Shown here in pieces: positions 27,001 to 34,697 of a stretch of 64,000 nucleotides of DNA (within the stretch, counting starts at the first letter, position 1; each line of letters begins with the position of its first letter). The stretch comes from Brienomyrus brachyistius. Its lineage: Eukaryota; Chordata; Actinopteri; Osteoglossiformes; Mormyridae. Under the pieces are notes generated by a model. The model did not search any database and was not told the DNA's origin. It saw only the letters and a program-made list of their open reading frames with translations. The stretch lies in assembly GCF_023856365.1 (NCBI RefSeq), contig NC_064538.1:5225832-5289831 (forward strand). The letters are read 5' to 3'. The translations under genes were made by a program, and so were the position numbers.

Positions 27001-30000
27001 CTGGTGGAGAGCTTACAGCGGCTTGTAGAAGGTGGGCGAGCCCGTCTGAGGACAGGTGCCGACTCTGCCCGTGTGTCGCCCACCTCCGGTTGCTAAGTGA
27101 CACTGATCCGTTTCCATGACTTTCGTCTCTAGATGGGAAGAATCAGCTGCTCCTTGCCCTGTTGAAATGCACAGGTAAGCCTTCCAGGGAATTTCACATA
27201 TTCCAGGGAGTAACTCGAAAGCAGCCTTTCACATTCTAAGAAAAAAAGAGAGAACACGCAGTTTCCATGGTCCTCATGCAGCTGCAGGCGATTCAGGAAG
27301 ATAGATTTCTACAGATTCAATAAAATGCAGTGTTTTGTTTGCTTTTTAAGAGAATTAAAATATAAAACGTGTTTTAATTAGTAACTGATTAGATTGAATT
27401 AGATTAGTAATTCATATTTACTTTTATCAGTTTAAATCAATCTTATAAATCTCCACAACAAAAATAAACAGTGAATCTGAACAGTTGTAAGAAGCTTTAT
27501 GGTAATTAATGAGTACTTCTGTGCTGTTACAAATAATACAATTAGTCAATGATGCTGAGTGGCTTCCGACTTTGCAAACGAGGCGTCGTCATTGTGGAGG
27601 ATTTACTCTGGCGGTACTAATTAGCCGCGCTTGGCCACATGCCGACGGGCTGCACGCACTTTCCTCTGCAGACACGGACCTGCAGCTCCGGCGAGACGTG
27701 ATCTTCTGCCAGAGCGTGGTGGGGGCGCTCTGCACCCTCACTGAGCAGCTCCTGGCCGCCCTCAACTTCCGCTACAACAACAATGGCGAGTATGAGGAGG
27801 AGAGCAAGGAGGTCAGCAGGAAGTGGCTGGAGCAGGTCTCCACCATTGGCGTGCTCCTCAACTTCCAGTCCACGCTGTCGCCTTACGTGGTGAGAGTCGT
27901 GTCCTCGGACTCTGAGTTTGGTGCCCGGCTGGCGATGGTGCCCTAGAACTACCCAGCGAGGGGGTCTTTATAAGACTAGTCCTTCCATAGTGCTGCCAGT
28001 GCAGTGGAAACCGTCTCATTGTCTCTGCAGGATGTTGGTACAATGGGCTGTTCTGGGCCCTATTTAAAGGGCTTCAACTGTTCGCATTTTTTTGTCTCAG
28101 CCCCCTGAAAAATATATATATTTTTTAATCCACGAAGCAGTGGCTACCTGTATATTTTTTGATTGAAAATGACAACCTGTGAGGGTCAAATCCTTGAGTC
28201 ACCTTCAGTTGGCACTTGGCACTGTACTGACAGAGTGCCTAGGTGAGCTTAGTAAATTCACCGCGGGACAGTGAGTGGCTCATCAGGCTAAGTCTCTGTG
28301 CTTGTAATCGGAAGGTCGCCGGTTCGAGCCCCACCCGGTCTGAACAGTCACAGGCCCCTTCAGCCAGGCCCTTAAGCCCCCCCCCAGCACTACAGGTGGC
28401 TGCCCTTTGCTGCCAAGCTTGTTCTCACCTACACGTGTGTCGTGGAGATGGGGTAGGCGAAAGGAAAATGTCCCCCACAGGGATCATAATCGTTATTAGC
28501 AGAGAGCTCTACAGCGAGTCGTCAGGCCACCGGGCATTTAGCCACTGACGGCATTTAGAAACACTGCTGCCCGAGGAAGGTCTTCCGCATCAGTAAAGAT
28601 CAGCCGACTACTTGTCCTCCTGTTTATGATAGGCGGTTCCTGGGATAAGAATGTCCTGTTCTGGAATGGTTTCTTCCCAAAGCACCATCTCGCATAATGA
28701 ACTCTGTCCCAAAGAGAGACACATCTCACATAAGTAATGTAAAGGGCTATTATAGTTCACAGACATTGTGCAATATGTGCAACAACCTAAATATATGCAA
28801 TAACCTAAATATATTGCCACTTCTCTCATGCACTGTTTAATAGTCCCTTTATAATATGTTACTTTAACAGTTAGACTCCCTCAGTGTATTTGCATCTATA
28901 TATAGTTTATTTTGTTTGTGCTTTATTTACCTCTTGTATATGTTTTGCTTTATATTTTAAATTCCATCAGCTTTCAGAATCAGTGGCATCATCCCATACT
29001 GTGTAGTGCAGTGACACTGAGATTTGGCTCGTAAATCTTGCTACTCTGAGTACCCAAAGCAAGTCTGGTTTAATAACTATGTGTAACTCTGGAGTTATTG
29101 GATTTGTTTGGCCTAGTGTCACATTTAAGAGGGTCAGGGGGCACCAGCACCGTGAATGTTAAATGTGAATGGACTATTTCTGACAAGCGGGGTAGGGTTA
29201 CTCATTTCTTCTGCCAACAGAAGGAGGAGCGGATCATGCTAGAAGACACCAAGGCAGCTTTGACAGAGCTGGATAAAGTCACCGTCTACTTCCGGCAGCT
29301 TGAGGACGAATGTCTGGTTGCGAGTAAGCAGTGTGCATTTCACCGCGTTCTCCCTGTCATGTCGCGTTACCCTGGAGTTCTGATGTGTCACAAGCCTGTG
29401 TTTGGTAGGACTTCCCTTTTGCTAATCGCCCTGGGATTTCCTAATAGGGCCTGGCTCCTTTTTTATCGTTTCCCGCACATTGAGGTATCATGGGAATTTC
29501 AGAGCTGTGACGTTTGCGAAAAACAAATCGAAATTTAAAGAGAACCAAAGGTTTTGTCGGAGTGAGGGCCATTTTTGTTAGGAAATCACATCTGGTTTCG
29601 CAGATCATTTATTGCTCTGCATTTAAGGCATTAACCTATGTTTGTAGTGGATGGCATACTGTATGCTTTTATCAAAGATACCCTGTATTTGGAATGTATA
29701 TAAGTAACTGGTGTCCCGTGTTTATCCTCAGACACGTCGGTGTACTACCACGTGGAGGGCAGCAGACAGGCCCTCAGGGTCACCCTGTACCTCGACAGCT
29801 GCCACTTCAGCGAGCTGCCCACCCGCCTGCAGAACGGCGGCAGCCTCAAGCTGCACACGGTGCTTTTCACAGAATGTAAGTCTGCGCCCACCAGGGGTGG
29901 CGCCGCGTGAGTCAGCCATGTCATAAGTCATCAGGAACAGGCCCATCGTATTTGAGGACAGTCAGAGTGGATTTTACACTGGCTCTGTTGTGTCCAAAAC

Positions 30001-33000
30001 AAATGACAAGACGTGTAAACTGATATGAAGCCATCGACTTTCATTGAACCGTGTTGGATGATGACAGAAGGGAATGTTGATTGCCGGCTCCATCTAGTGG
30101 TCATGTGTTTACATTACAAATTTGTCTCATCTTACCTTTTTTTCCACACATCGAGCCGCTCAGCCATTAGATAATCTTTATCACTAAATAAATGGAGAGG
30201 GGTGGTGTGTAGCACAGTAGGTTACTGGTCTGTCCCCGTGGAAGGTCTTGGGTTTAAATCTCTTGGTGTAGTAATCGTTTCACCATCGGGCCCTTAATCA
30301 AGACCCTTAACTGCAGCTGCTTCCGGGGACCTCAGATCCTCATTTTTATGTCACTTTGAACCAAAGCATCTGCTGAATAAGTAAATGTAAATGTTTATAT
30401 TAATCACGCACTCTGTGCATGCCTCCAATTTTTATATATTTTTATAGCTAACTCGTTGTAGGCGCTAACTCGTTGTAGGCGCTAACTCGTTGTAGGCGCT
30501 AACTCGTTGTAGGCGCTAACTCGTTGTAGGCGCTAACTCGTTGTAGGCGCTAACTCGTCGTAGCTATTTTAGGTATTATAAAGTGTCGTCTCCATGTGGG
30601 TGATGGCCTGTGGTCCTCATTGTTTCGATGTGTCTGTGACATCAGCATTAGAGAGGCCGGAGGGTCTGGCGATACAGGACTGCGTCTCTGTGCAGGAGTT
30701 TCAGCTGCAAATCAATGCCATCTCTCTGGAGAAGGTCAAACTGTACTATCGCAGGCTCAGGTAGGCCTCTCGCTCTGTTTTCGAATGACACGCACAACCC
30801 ACGTTACTTACATCAAAGCCATGGAATGCGTCACCGCAATCATGGTGTCTTCTCTAGAGCTTTCTACCTGGAAAAGTCCAACCTGCCCACAGACGCCAAC
30901 GGCACAGCAGTGAAAATAGATCAGGTGAGTCTTTATGCTTGCAGTTCCTAATGTGACCAGACTGAAGGAGGGCGCTTTGAAGATTGGCGCGGTAGCCACC
31001 GTGAATAGAAAACTTTATTAGCTTGCATGTTTTGACTCGAAATTAAATTCCCTTTTAAAAAAAAAAATAAAAAAGTGATAAAAAAATTTATTAAAAAAAA
31101 AAAAATCTCTAATGATGTATTGTCAGTTTTATCCACTCTAAACTGCAGGTGTGTCACAACCACTGAAAGGCAAATTGATTGTTAACGTTATGAAGTGGGT
31201 GGGGAAAAGCATAACGGTATCAAATTAACTATAAAAATTCATTTGAGCGTGGCAATCAAAACACTTAAACACGCTTGCACTTTAAAACCTAAAAATACCA
31301 TTTCCAGTCGCATGTAGCTGGCTGTTAAAACTGAGTGTCCTTCGGTCATTTTCACGGCGTTATCTAGCTAATTCTGACGGCAGACAAATGCCTGCACTCT
31401 AGGCAGCGCCAATGTGAAGTGACGAGAGGTCAGTCACAGATCACACGAGTGTCCACTTCATTTTAAACACGGTATTTTGTATGAGGGTCAGCTCATGCAC
31501 TCGAATAAGGGAAGGCAGTCTCATCCAGAAAGGGCTGTTGTGTGTGCAGGTTTTGAACGGCTGGGTTAAAGGTTATCCCCAAAACCTGCATACACACTGG
31601 CTCTTTGCAGATAGGATTGCCCACGTCTGCACTATAGGATACCTTGAGCCAAAACACTGGAATGAAAAAAGTAATGCAACATGTCTAAGACATTGTTTAA
31701 TCTTAAGTTATAATACCTGTGATGGGGTTGGGCTTTGAAGCTGATTTCCATCTCCTCTGGTACTGGAAGATGCTTGCTGGGCACTGGTGCTCCCTCCCCC
31801 TGCTTCTAACTGGTCTTTCCCCACCCAGCTCCTGCGGCCCCTCAATGCCCTGGACAACCTCTGTCGTCTGATGCAGACCTACGTCAACTTCAAGCCCAGT
31901 GCGTCGGGCAGCAGTGGCAGCCACCCTTCTGGGGTCAGCATACTGCCAGTGTCCTCGGAGTTCTGCAACCGGCTCGGAGCCTGTCACATCACCATGTGTG
32001 CCACGGGCATGCAGAGGTAATCACCACCCACTCGATGGCCCTCAGTCTGACGTACCGCTCGGTACGTTTCCCTGGCTGAGTGTTTGTGTTCCTGCCAAGA
32101 AAATCCATCCATCCATCTTCAAACCGCTTTCTGGAGGGTCACAGTGTGCAAAGCAAGTATCATTTATTTATTCAAATGGATATTAAGCAGCTTAAGTACC
32201 TTGGCAGACTGGTACAGTGAGTTAAAGTTTTTATTGTCGCATATATGGGGGGGGGGGGGGTAGCACAAACAATAGTGTGATACCAGATGAGTGCAAGACA
32301 AAATAAGTAGGAACAGAACAGTGTAATACAGTGGTTGTGGGATGGACAGGTGCAGTTTGTTTAGGGACCGGATGGTTTGCCTCTGAAATGGATAGTGTGG
32401 GTGGCGATGCACTGGTACTGCTTTCCAGTGGGAGAGAATGCAGAGAGGGCATGCACTGGTACTGCTTTCCAGTGGGAGAGAATGCAGAGAGGGCATGCAC
32501 TGGTACTGCTTTCGAGTGGGAGAGAATGCGGAGAGGGCATGCACTGGTACTGCTTTCCAGTGGGAGAGAATGCGGAGAGGGCATGCACTGGTACTGCTTT
32601 CCAGTGGGAGAGAATGCGGAGAGGGCATGCACTGGAACTGCTTTCCAGTGGGAGAGAATGCGGAGAGGGCATGCACTGGAACTGCTTTCCAGTGGGAGAG
32701 AATGCGGAGAGGGCATGCACTGGAACTGCTTTCCAGTGGGAGAGAATGCGGAGAGGGCATGCACTGGTACTGCTTTCCAGTGGGAGAGAATGCGGAGAGG
32801 GCATGCACTGGAACAGACAGGTTCTTGTGTTTTTCTGGTCTAGACCTTTAACCAGTACGAGACAGTTGAACCTGTGTGTGTCTGTCTCTCGCGTATCATT
32901 GGGATGGATAGATCAGCTCTCTGTATTCGGCTGGTCTGTTTCCTGGGCTACGAGGCCGCTTGTGTTTTTTCTCCATGTCTGTCTTCCTTAGGGTCCAGCT

Positions 33001-34417
33001 GACCTCCTCTCTCACGCAGGTGTACCCTGAGCGTGTCCCTGGAGCAGGCCGTCCTCCTGGCCCGCAACCACGGCCTGCAGCCACGCTGCCTCATGCAAAC
33101 CATTGACATCATGCGCAAACAGGTGCCTCCACTTCCCACGTTAATCTGTCATGTTAATCCGTTTGCCATGAATATCGGCCTTGTGAAATTTAGTTAAAGG
33201 GAGTCAATTAGAAGTAGTCATTTGTGAAGCACCCTGCCTGGGGGGCCTCTTAGGAAATCTCAGACTGCACTGGCAGAAGGGGAGCAGAAAGTGAGATCTA
33301 ACGTGAGGGGGATGTCTTTTCACAGGGCACCCGAGTGGAAATATCAGCCAAAAATCTCAAAGTGATGGATCAGATGCCTTCAGCTGCACCAAGGTGAGTT
33401 TCAGATGGCTCTGTGGGCTGTATGTGAGATGGTGCCACACAATGCATTTATCTGCTAATCCTGCGATGAGTACTTCATTGGCATGAGATCATTATGGGTC
33501 AAGCGCCGTAAACAGTGGTATGACAGCAGTGCCCTGTGAACATCCAACTCTGGCCTCTCACGCTCAGAAATGCTGTGTTCTGGAAAAGGGATACTGTTCA
33601 TTTTGGCCTCACTGGAGTCAAACTGGGAATGGAATTATTTGTTGCAAGTAGGAGGTTCTTCTATGAGAAAGACATCCGTAAATTATTTCTGGCAGTAATG
33701 ATGATGACTTCATCTTGCTTTGTAGCTTAATGAAGGATGGTAGTACTTGGGTTTAGAGAATGCAGATCCATGCTGAATCGTATGCACTCTGACTAGGGCC
33801 TGTAGTTTAGTGTTTTTCAACCAAACAAGCAAAAAATAGAAATTCCCGTGCCAGACAATAAAGAGCACAGATTCCAGAACCAAACAATCAAGAACATCGA
33901 GAACCAAATTCTCGAACCAGACCATCAAGAACACTGTATTCTCAAACCAGACAATCAAGAGTACCGAATTCTCGAACCAGACCATCAAGAACACCGAATT
34001 CCCAAACCAGACAATCAAAAGAACCGAATTCTCGAACCAGACCATCAAGAACACCGTATTCCTGAACCAGACCATCAAGAACACTGAATTCTCGAACCAG
34101 ACCATCAAGATCACCGTATTCCTGAACCAGACCATCAAGAACACTGAATTCTCGAACCAGACCATCAAGATCACCGAATTCCTGAACCAGACCATCAAGA
34201 GCACCATACCTGGTACAGGTGTGCTTAGAGGGAGGAAGCAAAACCATGTGTCCCATATGATTGGGCTGAGAAACACTGCTTTGGATTATATAAGGCACAT
34301 TCCAGGTTGATGTTTTGACTGGACGAGTTCTTTTTGTAAATATTCTTTAATATAATTTTTTCCCCTCTCCGCAGGTTGTACAGATTGTGTTTGCCCCCCT
34401 CTGATGGGGATCTGTAA
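3407..34417 (+). CDS. prex1: prex1, 3' part: Rac exchange factor P-Rex1 (DEP-DEP-PDZ-PDZ-IP4P-like)
   Basis: Thirty exons with GT-AG borders and matching phases join into 1,211 residues ending in a TAA stop. The exons are listed singly below. Approximate domains in the fragment: DEP1 1-80, DEP2 81-175, PDZ1 183-262, PDZ2 263-345, then a linker and the IP4P-like half from about 380 to the end. P-Rex proteins activate Rac at the membrane downstream of PIP3 and G-beta-gamma. The DH-PH part that does this should lie upstream of the window, since mammalian P-Rex1 is about 1,660 residues. The match to mammalian P-Rex1 as I remember it is near-identical in places, for example [20 protein letters not shown] and the C-terminal DGDL. 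P-Rex2 is the alternative. Linkage to kcnq2 favours P-Rex1, because human PREX1 and KCNQ2 are both on 20q13 and PREX2 is on chromosome 8. No frameshift or premature stop was seen. Confidence 0.88.
4168..4198. repeat. GT microsatellite running into a G run
   Basis: About 12 GT units followed by eight Gs. Confidence 0.95.
4876..4979 (+). CDS. prex1: prex1 exon B, DEP1 C-terminal part
   Basis: A long T-rich tract ending TTTTTTCAG precedes the exon. It encodes [20 protein letters not shown] and on to EDIMSK, nearly identical to mammalian P-Rex1 from memory. The donor is AAG|GTATCT, phase 0. Confidence 0.92.
5313..5362 (+). CDS. prex1: prex1 exon C, end of DEP1
   Basis: This 50-base exon has acceptor TTTCTGCAG and donor AA|GTGAGT. 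It encodes [17 protein letters not shown], the join between DEP1 and DEP2. The last lysine codon is split with the next exon. Confidence 0.9.
6688..6763 (+). CDS. prex1: prex1 exon D, DEP2 start
   Basis: The acceptor is CTCCTTCAG and the donor CAG|GTACGG. The exon encodes [20 protein letters not shown] and then WLLSQ, the first helix and hairpin of the second DEP domain. Confidence 0.92.
7508..7580 (+). CDS. prex1: prex1 exon E, DEP2 middle
   Basis: The acceptor is CTCCCCCAG and the donor G|GTCAGT. The exon encodes [20 protein letters not shown] followed by FMHH. It parallels exon A in DEP1, as expected for duplicated domains with the same intron phase. Confidence 0.92.
7735..7925 (+). mobile_element. 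SINE-like element with tRNA B box
   Basis: B box GGTTCGAATCC at 7756-7766, then a body with TGGCCTGGTATCCCATCCAG that resembles common fish dispersed repeats. Confidence 0.5.
9092..9234 (+). CDS. prex1: prex1 exon F, DEP2 end
   Basis: The acceptor is GCCCTCAG and the donor CTG|GTGAGT. The exon encodes [20 protein letters not shown], then EEMEG, and ends [15 protein letters not shown]. This closes DEP2 and begins the linker to PDZ1. Confidence 0.93.
10540..10556. repeat. 17-base C run
   Basis: A pure C homopolymer in a prex1 intron. Confidence 0.95.
12122..12235 (+). mobile_element. Short hairpin-type transposon remnant, related copy
   Basis: AGTGTTTCATAACCCAGTCC, GGAGGGAGCAAAAATGTGG and a closing GGACCACTGGTCTG match the family at 1502. 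Confidence 0.55.
12473..12565 (+). CDS. prex1: prex1 exon G, PDZ1 start
   Basis: The acceptor is CTTCCCAG and the donor GAG|GTGAGA, with exactly 31 codons. It encodes [20 protein letters not shown] and RGSSAE, the first strands of PDZ1. Confidence 0.92.
13833..13960. repeat. 52-base tandem duplication, about 2.4 copies
   Basis: The unit begins CGCTAATGAAGGTGCGCACA and ends AACTCTGCAGCTACCT. The second copy follows at 13885 and a decayed third start (CGCTAGTGAAGG) at 13937 passes into a CA repeat. Confidence 0.93.
14550..14698 (+). CDS. prex1: prex1 exon H, PDZ1 end
   Basis: The acceptor is CCCCACACAG and the donor GA|GTGAGT. The exon encodes [20 protein letters not shown] and ends [10 protein letters not shown]. 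The AGLQVG and NEDLV segments form the carboxylate-binding turn and helix region of PDZ1. Confidence 0.93.
15228..15313 (+). CDS. prex1: prex1 exon I, PDZ2 start
   Basis: The acceptor is CTTCCAG and the donor AAAG|GTGGGC. The exon encodes [20 protein letters not shown] and then [10 protein letters not shown]. It starts the second PDZ domain. Confidence 0.9.
16464..16603 (+). CDS. prex1: prex1 exon J, PDZ2 core
   Basis: The acceptor is GGCATTAG and the donor CTG|GTGAGA. The exon encodes [20 protein letters not shown] and on to [14 protein letters not shown]. The [14 protein letters not shown] motif is the typical PDZ L-x-G-D-x-I-L-x-V-N stretch with Q in place of D. Confidence 0.92.
16836..16950 (+). 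mobile_element. tRNA-derived SINE copy, second family
   Basis: The head TTGCTCAACAAATAGAGCAT and B box GGTTCAAATCC at 16875-16885, then a short body. Similar to the copy at 40232. Confidence 0.65.
17037..17136 (+). CDS. prex1: prex1 exon K, PDZ2 to IP4P linker
   Basis: The acceptor is ACACAG and the donor G|GTGAGT. The exon encodes [20 protein letters not shown] and an acidic low-complexity tail. The human linker is longer and poorly conserved, so the second half of this exon rests mainly on phase and splice sites. Confidence 0.8.
17344..17363. repeat. 20-base G run
   Basis: A pure G homopolymer followed by CGGGGG, in a prex1 intron. Confidence 0.95.
18045..18089. repeat. AC microsatellite
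   Basis: About 22 pure AC units in a prex1 intron. Confidence 0.97.
18330..18349. repeat. 20-base C run
   Basis: A pure C homopolymer 66 bases before prex1 exon L. Confidence 0.95.
18416..18591 (+). CDS. prex1: prex1 exon L, start of conserved C-terminal half
   Basis: The acceptor GGGCTAG| keeps phase with exon K; a second AG five bases downstream would shift the frame. The exon encodes [20 protein letters not shown] and [13 protein letters not shown] run of 20 Cs lies 66 bases upstream of the exon. Confidence 0.9.
18765..18935 (+). mobile_element. tRNA-derived SINE copy
   Basis: B box GGTTCAAATCC at 18826-18836, then the family phrase GGGCCCTTGAGCAAGGCCC. The A box is decayed. Confidence 0.7.
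19047..19208 (+). CDS. prex1: prex1 exon M, C-terminal half
   Basis: The acceptor is CCGGCAG and the donor CAG|GTATCC, with 54 codons. It encodes [20 protein letters not shown] and ends [14 protein letters not shown]. Repeat-derived sequence fills much of the intron in front of it. Confidence 0.9.
19580..19795 (+). mobile_element. Dispersed fish repeat (ATCC-associated type)
   Basis: Has CATCCATCCATTTTCCAATC, CTGGGTCGCGGGGGGTC, CAATTTAGCAAGTCCAATTA and GGAGAACCCGGAGGAAACGC, phrases I know from very common fish interspersed repeats. The class is not certain. Confidence 0.6.
20524..20725 (+). CDS. prex1: prex1 exon N, C-terminal half
   Basis: The acceptor is TTTTCCCAG and the donor AGG|GTAGGC. 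The exon encodes a variable start, then [20 protein letters not shown] and [18 protein letters not shown]. The start is a few residues shorter than mammalian P-Rex1 as I recall it. Confidence 0.92.
21256..21529 (+). CDS. prex1: prex1 exon O, C-terminal half
   Basis: The acceptor is CCCTACAG and the donor GT|GTAAGT. The exon encodes [20 protein letters not shown], a variable acidic stretch, [17 protein letters not shown], and [16 protein letters not shown]. It is the largest coding exon in this gene fragment. Confidence 0.92.
21882..22109 (+). CDS. prex1: prex1 exon P, serine-rich regulatory segment
   Basis: The acceptor is ATCCAACAG and the donor CAG|GTGATA. The exon encodes [10 protein letters not shown], a Pro/Glu-rich variable part, then [20 protein letters not shown] and [10 protein letters not shown]. 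The second half is almost unchanged from mammals. Confidence 0.92.
23785..23833. repeat. TAA microsatellite with flanking repeat fragment
   Basis: TAA units with one interruption. The upstream 70 bases (CAGGCAGTCCCCAGTTTATG onward, 23715) resemble a widespread transposon-like end, but this is a weak match from memory. Confidence 0.7.
24128..24290 (+). mobile_element. tRNA-derived SINE copy
   Basis: B box GGTTCGAATCC at 24160-24170, then GTCGGGCCCTTGAGG and a tail with GGGTAAAAGCATC. Confidence 0.7.
25090..25178 (+). CDS. prex1: prex1 exon Q, serine-rich regulatory segment
   Basis: The acceptor is GTTTTCCAG and the donor CAG|GTAGGA. The exon encodes [20 protein letters not shown] and [11 protein letters not shown]. 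This Ser/Thr-rich stretch is extremely conserved in P-Rex1, which suggests a phosphorylated segment; that is inference. Confidence 0.93.
25621..25659 (+). repeat. 13-base triplication next to a splice acceptor
   Basis: GCATGTCCGCTCA occurs at 25621 and 25634 and as GCATGTCCGCTTT at 25647, directly before the CCCTGCAG acceptor of prex1 exon R. Confidence 0.93.
25668..25750 (+). CDS. prex1: prex1 exon R
   Basis: The acceptor TTCCCTGCAG sits just after a triplicated 13-base unit. The exon encodes [20 protein letters not shown] and CLEHLFNQ. The donor CAG|GTCAGC is phase 0, and the following 528-base intron is open in the same frame. Confidence 0.92.
26279..26369 (+). CDS. prex1: prex1 exon S
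   Basis: The acceptor is CTCCTCGCAG. The exon encodes [20 protein letters not shown] and [10 protein letters not shown]. The donor CCG|GTAGAG is weaker than its neighbours, but phase and homology on both sides require it. Confidence 0.87.
26385..26486. repeat. GTCT-type tetranucleotide repeat
   Basis: An imperfect CTGT/GTCT array that begins about 15 bases after the donor of prex1 exon S. Confidence 0.9.
26906..27031 (+). CDS. prex1: prex1 exon T, IP4P-like region
   Basis: The acceptor is TTTTCTCAG and the donor AAG|GTGGGC. The exon encodes a lineage-variable start ([17 protein letters not shown]) and then the conserved [20 protein letters not shown]. Confidence 0.88.
27133..27174 (+). CDS. 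prex1: prex1 exon U, 42-base microexon
   Basis: The acceptor is CGTCTCTAG and the donor CAG|GTAAGC. The exon encodes [14 protein letters not shown], nearly the same as mammalian P-Rex1. It is too short to stand out as an open frame. Confidence 0.9.
27672..27889 (+). CDS. prex1: prex1 exon V, IP4P-like region
   Basis: The acceptor is CCTCTGCAG and the donor GTG|GTGAGA. The exon encodes [20 protein letters not shown], then [20 protein letters not shown] and [15 protein letters not shown]. Confidence 0.93.
27890..29220 (+). other. prex1 intron between exons V and W
   Basis: This intron has a tRNA-derived SINE at 28270-28450 followed by AT-rich unique sequence. No coding signal is seen. Confidence 0.55.
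28270..28450 (+). mobile_element. tRNA-derived SINE, best-preserved copy
   Basis: The A-box-like TGGCTCATCAGG and B box GGTTCGAGCCC (28321-28331) are about 45 bases apart, as in a tRNA head. A body with CAGGCCCTTAAGCCCCC follows. That body phrase recurs in the copies at 18765, 24128, 30205, 51422 and 58728. Confidence 0.75.
29221..29323 (+). CDS. prex1: prex1 exon W, IP4P-like region
   Basis: The acceptor is CTGCCAACAG and the donor GA|GTAAGC. The exon encodes [20 protein letters not shown] and [14 protein letters not shown]. Confidence 0.92.
29732..29875 (+). CDS. prex1: prex1 exon X, IP4P-like region
   Basis: The acceptor is TTATCCTCAG and the donor AAT|GTAAGT. The exon encodes [37 protein letters not shown] and KLHTVLFTE. 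Confidence 0.92.
30205..30400 (+). mobile_element. tRNA-derived SINE copy with LINE-like tail
   Basis: A decayed B box (GGTTTAAATCT), then CATCGGGCCCTTAATC and a 3' end with TGTCACTTTGAACCAAAGCA and GTAAATGTAAATG. This tail type is common in fish SINEs and shared with L2-like LINEs. Confidence 0.7.
30447..30563. repeat. 17-base tandem repeat, about 7 copies
   Basis: The unit GCTAACTCGTTGTAGGC repeats without indel from 30447; the last copy reads GTCGTAG. It lies in the prex1 intron 5' of exon Y, which starts 82 bases downstream of its end. Confidence 0.97.
30646..30760 (+). CDS. prex1: prex1 exon Y, IP4P-like region
   Basis: The acceptor is GACATCAG and the donor CAG|GTAGGC. The exon encodes [20 protein letters not shown] and then [16 protein letters not shown]. 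The first half is divergent; the second matches the mammalian LEKVQQYYRKL segment. Confidence 0.88.
30858..30924 (+). CDS. prex1: prex1 exon Z, IP4P-like region
   Basis: The acceptor is CTTCTCTAG and the donor CAG|GTGAGT. The exon encodes [20 protein letters not shown] and DQ, almost identical to mammalian P-Rex1. Confidence 0.92.
31829..32016 (+). CDS. prex1: prex1 exon AA, IP4P-like region
   Basis: The acceptor is CCCACCCAG and the donor GAG|GTAATC. The exon encodes [20 protein letters not shown], a Gly/Ser-rich loop, and [19 protein letters not shown]. Confidence 0.92.
32411..32816. repeat. 44-base minisatellite, 9 full copies plus a partial one
   Basis: Units starting ACTGGTACTGC recur every 44 bases exactly at 32411, 32455, 32499, 32543, 32587, 32631, 32675, 32719, 32763 and 32807, with no indel. 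Variants are GTAC/GAAC, GCAG/GCGG and one TTCGAG for TTCCAG. It lies in the prex1 intron after exon AA. The array has no stop in any of six frames, so the long frames here (up to 214 codons) are repeat artefacts. Confidence 0.97.
33020..33122 (+). CDS. prex1: prex1 exon AB, IP4P-like region
   Basis: The acceptor is CTCACGCAG and the donor CAG|GTGCCT. The exon encodes [20 protein letters not shown] and [10 protein letters not shown]. Confidence 0.92.
33326..33393 (+). CDS. prex1: prex1 exon AC
   Basis: The acceptor is TTTTCACAG and the donor AAG|GTGAGT. The exon encodes [20 protein letters not shown] and AP. It is the penultimate coding exon. Confidence 0.92.
33850..34207. repeat. 30-base minisatellite with 60-base higher order, about 12 copies
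   Basis: The unit resembles GAATTCTCGAACCAGACCATCAAGAACACC broken after GAATTCTCGAACCAGACC. From about 33900 two alternating versions, one with CTCGAACCAG and one with CCTGAACCAG or CCCAAACCAG, give a 60-base dimer. It lies in the last prex1 intron. Because 30 is divisible by three it produces long repetitive minus-strand frames. Confidence 0.95.
34207..34285 (+). mobile_element. Short hairpin-type transposon remnant, related copy
   Basis: Has GAGGGAGGAAGCAAAACCAT and GATTGGGCTGAGAAACACTG. It abuts the end of the 30-base minisatellite. Confidence 0.5.
34375..34417 (+). CDS. prex1: prex1 last coding exon
   Basis: The acceptor is CTCTCCGCAG. The exon encodes [14 protein letters not shown] and the TAA stop at 34415-34417. 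The end matches the mammalian P-Rex1 C-terminus, so the protein is complete at this side. Confidence 0.92.
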
Positions 34418-34674
34418 AAACCACCTTTGCTTCAATTACCCGCCTTTCCTCATGTCTGTCACTGGGGTGCAGCAGAAACTGGACCCTTTGGAGAGGGGCG
34501 ACCGGGGGGGTGGGGTGGGGTGGGAGGGGGGCGAGGGACTGGCAGACTGTAGGCAGCCAATGGCAGCTCACCGCCGGGCTTCCCTGAGTGCCTAAGACCT
34601 TATGGGGACAAGGCAGAGGGGATCTAGGTCATCAGCAGGATTTCCAGACCACATCGGCGCTGTCAGGGATGAGT

Positions 34675-34697
34675 CCCCCCCCCCCCCCCCCCCCCCC
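34675..34697. repeat. 23-base C run in prex1 3' UTR
   Basis: The longest homopolymer in the window, placed in the probable 3' UTR. Confidence 0.95.

Noticed and set aside
28270..28345. Possible functional tRNA gene
   Set aside because: A and B boxes are present but no clean cloverleaf forms, and the same head plus body recurs elsewhere; it is a SINE head. The heads at 16836 and 40232 were rejected for the same reason.
32164..32991. Long frames on both strands (up to 214 codons)
   Set aside because: They are readings of the 44-base minisatellite; each shows the same repeating peptide and has no known domain.
33710..34276. Minus-strand frame of 188 codons
   Set aside because: A repeating ten-residue pattern from the 30-base minisatellite; no start context and no domain.
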